NCBI RefSeq assembly: GCF_031755915.1
Contig: NC_083385.1
Span: 13,041,001 to 13,105,000 of the forward strand
DNA: 64,000 bases
Reading direction: 5' to 3'
DNA from: Ziziphus jujuba
Lineage: Eukaryota > Streptophyta > Magnoliopsida > Rosales > Rhamnaceae
Position 1 is the stretch's first letter, and each line of letters begins with the position of its first letter. Positions 59,913 through 64,000 of the stretch are shown here, piece after piece. The notes beneath the pieces are model-generated. The model did no database searches and had not been told where the DNA came from. It saw only the letters and a program-made list of their open reading frames with translations. The position numbers and the translations under genes were made by a program.

Positions 59913-62900
59913 TCAGTCTTTGCCTTTTCCTTCAACACCTTTGCTGCCATCATATGCAGAGAGGAAGAATGTACTCTGATTTTTCTGCATAAACCTACAT
60001 CAACAATTAAATACAAATTTCATGCTCTGACGAAGTATATATCCTCATAATATATATTGTCAGCTAGCTTGGATCACAACTTTTAACACAAACAAGTAGT
60101 CTGTTCATGGAAAACTCATTTGATTCTCACCACTTGGCAAGGAAAACACCCCCAAAATCCACCCTCAAAAGGACAAGTAATACCATGTCCGATTCACCTT
60201 TTATAATTCAAAAACAAAGTTGAAAACATGGCTAAATATTACACCGATGGGGTAATATGCTGCATGCATTTATTTTTCTAAACATGTATACAGCTCCAAA
60301 GAGTACATACTTGAGAAGATCAATGAATTGCTGTTGTAAGCAGGTAAGTGTTTCCTCTTCAATGTTCACAAATGCCAATAACTCTGGCAGCTTAACTGCA
60401 AATACCAGAAACATTTCACATCGCACAAGTTCTAAAATCTAAAAATTGCACATTAAAAAATTAACTGACCATGAAACCTATCATGACATCCAAAAATAGA
60501 CTACTTATATATGTGATGATCAATAAATGACAGAGTCCAAGCTGTGGATCCGCAACCTACTAATAAAGTTAATCTTTAGTTTAATCTGGTAAAAAACCGC
60601 CTTAAGGCAGAAGAATAACATATCTAAGAAAGAGCCTGAAAAAGTTTATAGTTAAAGCAGCACCCAAGGGATACCAAAATAAAATTATTGCTTTTGATTT
60701 AGATGGATTTCAAAGAAACCAGAAAAAGCTTTGAATAACATGCTATACCTATAAGGTTAGTTATGCATACCACTGGAGCATGCCACAAGTATCTAATAAA
60801 AGAGATGTCTAAAACCTCACAACTATAATGAGGATTGAGGAACACTACTTTTTGTCCAATGCAGGGTGACAAAGTCATTTTTATGACATGGTGATATAAT
60901 AAGCAAAAAGATCAACGATAATTGATTCCATCAACGCTTAGGGTCAAGCATACCAAATAGCCGTAGTAAATGTTCACCACCGTATACGAATGATGGAGAG
61001 ATATCATCTTTAACTGCTTCTTGATACTGTTTGCGTTCTTTTTTATACAAAAGCATCACTGGCAGTGCCTTATCGAAGTAACAGCGTATTCCTTTCAAAA
61101 CTTCTACAACTGGATCAGGGATCCTGTATCCAAGCAAAACAAAGTGATCAGTCTTAAGCGGTATAACTCTCAACATACTCCAAACTATAGCTGCTTTAAG
61201 CATCATAGTATGTTGCAGATACAGATGGATGCATCCTTTAACATGATGGTGCATAACAAAAATATATCTAACTTGTCCTTCTCTTAAAAAGAGAAGCATT
61301 CAAGCATTAGTTGGTCATGGTAAGTATTCATAATACAAGAGGGTCCTGTCATCTTGAATATATTAAAATTCACATCAAGCAATTATAACAGGACAAAGGG
61401 TATACTTACGTTCCTTCCTTCTTTAATCTGTATTCAAGGAACTTTCTCAAAATATCATCAATGTTTGGCGATCGAGGAAGCTTAACAAGCTAGAGGAAAA
61501 AGAAAAAAGAGAAAAAAAGTCAACAAATCAATAAATTATTAGAAGAATTAAATTGTTTTTAAAAGGTCAAATGAAATAGGAATCCATGAATGCAAGTCAG
61601 ACAACAAAACAAATTATATTGTAGATACATATATATTACCTCTCGAACATCAGAATATCGAATTATTGTAAAAAATGCTATCTGCTAAACACAACCTCCA
61701 ACGAAAACTGGAAGAGATAAATTTATATCATAATTACAGTATGAGTTTAGGGCATAATTATGTTATATGCTTAAGCCACGAGTTAGGCACCAAATAATGA
61801 ATTACAGGATCTGGAGATACAGTTGCATTTTGTTAATAGGTCTATCAAAACACTACCAAACATAAACAAAAGATATATGTTTGTGCCTTTCAGTCTACGT
61901 ATGCAAAATGTTTTGACAAACAAATCCTAGTTAACAAATAAATGGAAAGTAAAAGAATAGTGGCCGTTGAATTATGCTAACCCCATTGACTGAAAAAACA
62001 TAGGAAAAAAACACAAACAAAGCTCTCTGATGGAAAGTTGAGATTTGAACTTGAATTGCTATAAATCAAACTGGGGTTTTATGAGGAGCCCACATAGTTG
62101 CTGAATCACATCCTTTGAAAATAAAAAAATGAATCTATGTGCATACACAATGAAGTGATAGTGTAACATGGAAATACTTGCAAGGGCAATGGAAAAGCAA
62201 TAACCAGGGAATATTACGTGACAGGTTTGTGAGCAGACATGGATTTCAAAATTATTCACAAGACAACAGCCAGACTAGAACCAGACTGGTAAATGATATT
62301 GTACGCTTGCAGCAAAATCTGAAGAAGTTGGCAATAATTGATACATAGGTATCTTCAACTATCAATGACATATCAAACAGTGAAATGTGACTCTAATAAT
62401 TGATACATACCTTATCCTGCTGTGTAACATATTCCCAATCATCAACAAGTTGCTTCTTCAGTGTTGATGGAATTTGAATTTTCACAAGCTTTTCAAAGGA
62501 TAGAGTGTCTTTCTAAGAATCATTAAACCACAGTCAGCCTATTTTTATTAAGAGATTATTTGGTCAACATAAACAAGAACCAAGAAGAATACTTAATAGT
62601 TCATAAATGAATCATATGCTAAGTTGTCTGCATTGAAGCTCAAATTATGAATAAGAATACAGATAGAATCCACAAAAGCAGGAAGGGGAGTGGGGGGAGA
62701 GGGAATTCAATCTGCAGCATGGAAAATTGCATTTGTCTGTTTTCTATCATTTTTTCTATTCTCTTGGACAACTCAGGAAGCATAATTAGAAAAATACAGC
62801 ATGAGAACACACCTATAAGATTAGAAAAATAATTATACAGGGCAATATAGACATTGCAGGTTTGCGCCTACTCATTATACATGAGAAGAAAGAGAAAAAA

Positions 62901-64000
62901 AAAAAAATTTATATATATATATATTCTCAAATTAGATGTGAAAAGAAACAAACCTCAGCCCCTGAGTCATTCTTCCGCTTCTTCCCTTTTGGCACTGCAA
63001 TAAAAATGGTAAATGTAAATAGGAATATAGACCTTTCTTATTGCAACCATATTCTTCCAAAAAAGTTATTTGAAATATATGATTATATCATTTTACTTGT
63101 GCAGTTAAAATGAGGATGATGCATATAATCAAACCAAGAATAAATTAAAGAAATAATCTGATATTCATGAAACCAAATTTACTTGATTAAAATTAAATAT
63201 TAAAAAAAATAAAAAAAAAAACTTAACTTAAACATAACTAAAATATAAGAGGGTAAGAAATTTTGAATATAACGGATACCATTGGTCTTGAGGTCCTCTT
63301 TCTCCACTTTTGCATCTAGAAAATGGACATAATAACTAGTATTGGAATAGGAATAAAATAAGAAAAGATAGAAATAATATAGTTGCAAACTCCAAGAACT
63401 TCCACAAAATGTAAGCAAATACTCAAACAGAACAAATTTTGTGATCCACATAAACAGAAGCAACCTATACGTTTCTTTCATGCAACTTCTGAGGGACACA
63501 ACAATTGGACAAAAAAGAAAAAAGACATTCAACTTTCTCAATTTAAAATTCTTATTCATAGCAAAATGGCACCAAATTTTCAATCACATGCTCATGGTTG
63601 CTTTAAAGTTAAAATTGCATGATAATCATACAGGAGATCATGATACCTAATTATCTCCTGATACCCAATTTTTAATCATACACCACTTATCTCCAAACAA
63701 CAACATTCTGAAATTTAAATCCAAAAGCTAGTTCCTTCTTTCAAAACGACCATAAATCAATAATAAAGAAAATGTTATCACATTAATTAAGTAAACACCA
63801 ACTTCAGGGACACTGTAGAATACAGAAAACAAACAAGCCAAAATGAACAAAATCAGTAAAAAAAAACTATATCAAACTTTCTGACATCAATATCAATGTA
63901 AAAAGAGCAAAGCTAACCAGCAGAGCTTTTAGGTTTTGTTTGGGCTGAACGTCCAGACTTTGGGTTCTTGTCTACGCCCTGTTTTTTGTCAAGAGCCTGC
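59913..64000 (-). CDS. MRG1: MRG-domain chromatin protein (MRG1/2-like), 5' end outside window
   Basis: By family this is a nuclear reader of H3K4/H3K36 methylation linked to histone-acetyltransferase complexes and flowering-time control. The exons in view are 64000-63918 (partial), 63315-63280, 62994-62954, 62512-62411, 61489-61410, 61123-60954, 60395-60311 and 59994-59913. The first segment is a basic Lys/Ser linker (ALDKKQGVDKNPKSGRSAQ), which in this family follows the chromodomain; the chromodomain itself must lie beyond 64000. A nuclear-localisation-like PKGKKRK follows. The MRG domain then runs from IQIPSTLKKQLVDDWEYV through LPRSPNIDDILRKFLEY, GIRCYFDKALPVMLLYKKER and GGEHLLRLFVKLPELL. 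It ends with the typical MQKNQSTFFLSAY and a short Lys/Gly tail. All junctions are in phase. Confidence 0.93.

Overview
This is a window of plant nuclear DNA. The genes have short, AT-rich GT-AG introns, the intergenic DNA is very AT-rich with many microsatellites and homopolymer tracts, and every recognisable product belongs to a land-plant family. HMA1 with a plastid-type N terminus, a MYB of the MYB44/70/73/77 group, a D3 cyclin and EB1C point to a eudicot, probably a rosid; the species cannot be fixed from the sequence alone.

Layout: (1) CYCD3 D-type cyclin, + strand, 3492-4964. (2) A run of minus-strand genes: an ARF GTPase (9213-10583), a small hydrophilic two-exon protein (11530-11862), an EB1C-type microtubule plus-end protein (12713-14592), an LRR receptor-like pseudokinase (16854-19626) and a plastid-type FAD-dependent oxidoreductase (24999-26548). 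(3) About 17 kb without a recognisable gene (26549-43714): AT-rich, with microsatellites, local tandem duplications, A-rich insertions between direct repeats, and a few GC-richer islands holding G-boxes. (4) Intronless R2R3-MYB, + strand, 43715-44725. (5) HMA1 P1B-type metal ATPase, minus, 13 exons, 46520-54636. (6) A cinnamyl-alcohol-dehydrogenase-like gene, +, 57491-58992, whose catalytic zinc cysteine is replaced by aspartate. (7) The 3' part of an MRG-domain chromatin reader, minus, 59913 to beyond the right edge. All exon joins were worked out by hand from splice sites, reading phase and family similarity.

The genes do not form one pathway. The gene order is informative, though. From memory, Arabidopsis has CYCD3;2-EB1C-RLK-FAD oxidoreductase-MYB44 as consecutive genes on chromosome 5, RLK-MYB73-HMA1-MRG1 as consecutive genes on chromosome 4, and MYB/RLK and MYB/CYCD3 pairs elsewhere. 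This window appears to carry the union of those duplicated, fractionated segments in one piece.

No new multi-gene system, CRISPR array, virus or intact transposon was seen. The best leads are a chain of upstream ORFs in the CYCD3 leader, the CAD active-site substitution, a receptor kinase lacking three catalytic residues, an ARF with an altered G5 motif, and a recurring pattern of short A-rich inserts flanked by direct repeats that looks like target-primed retroposition reduced to little more than a tail.
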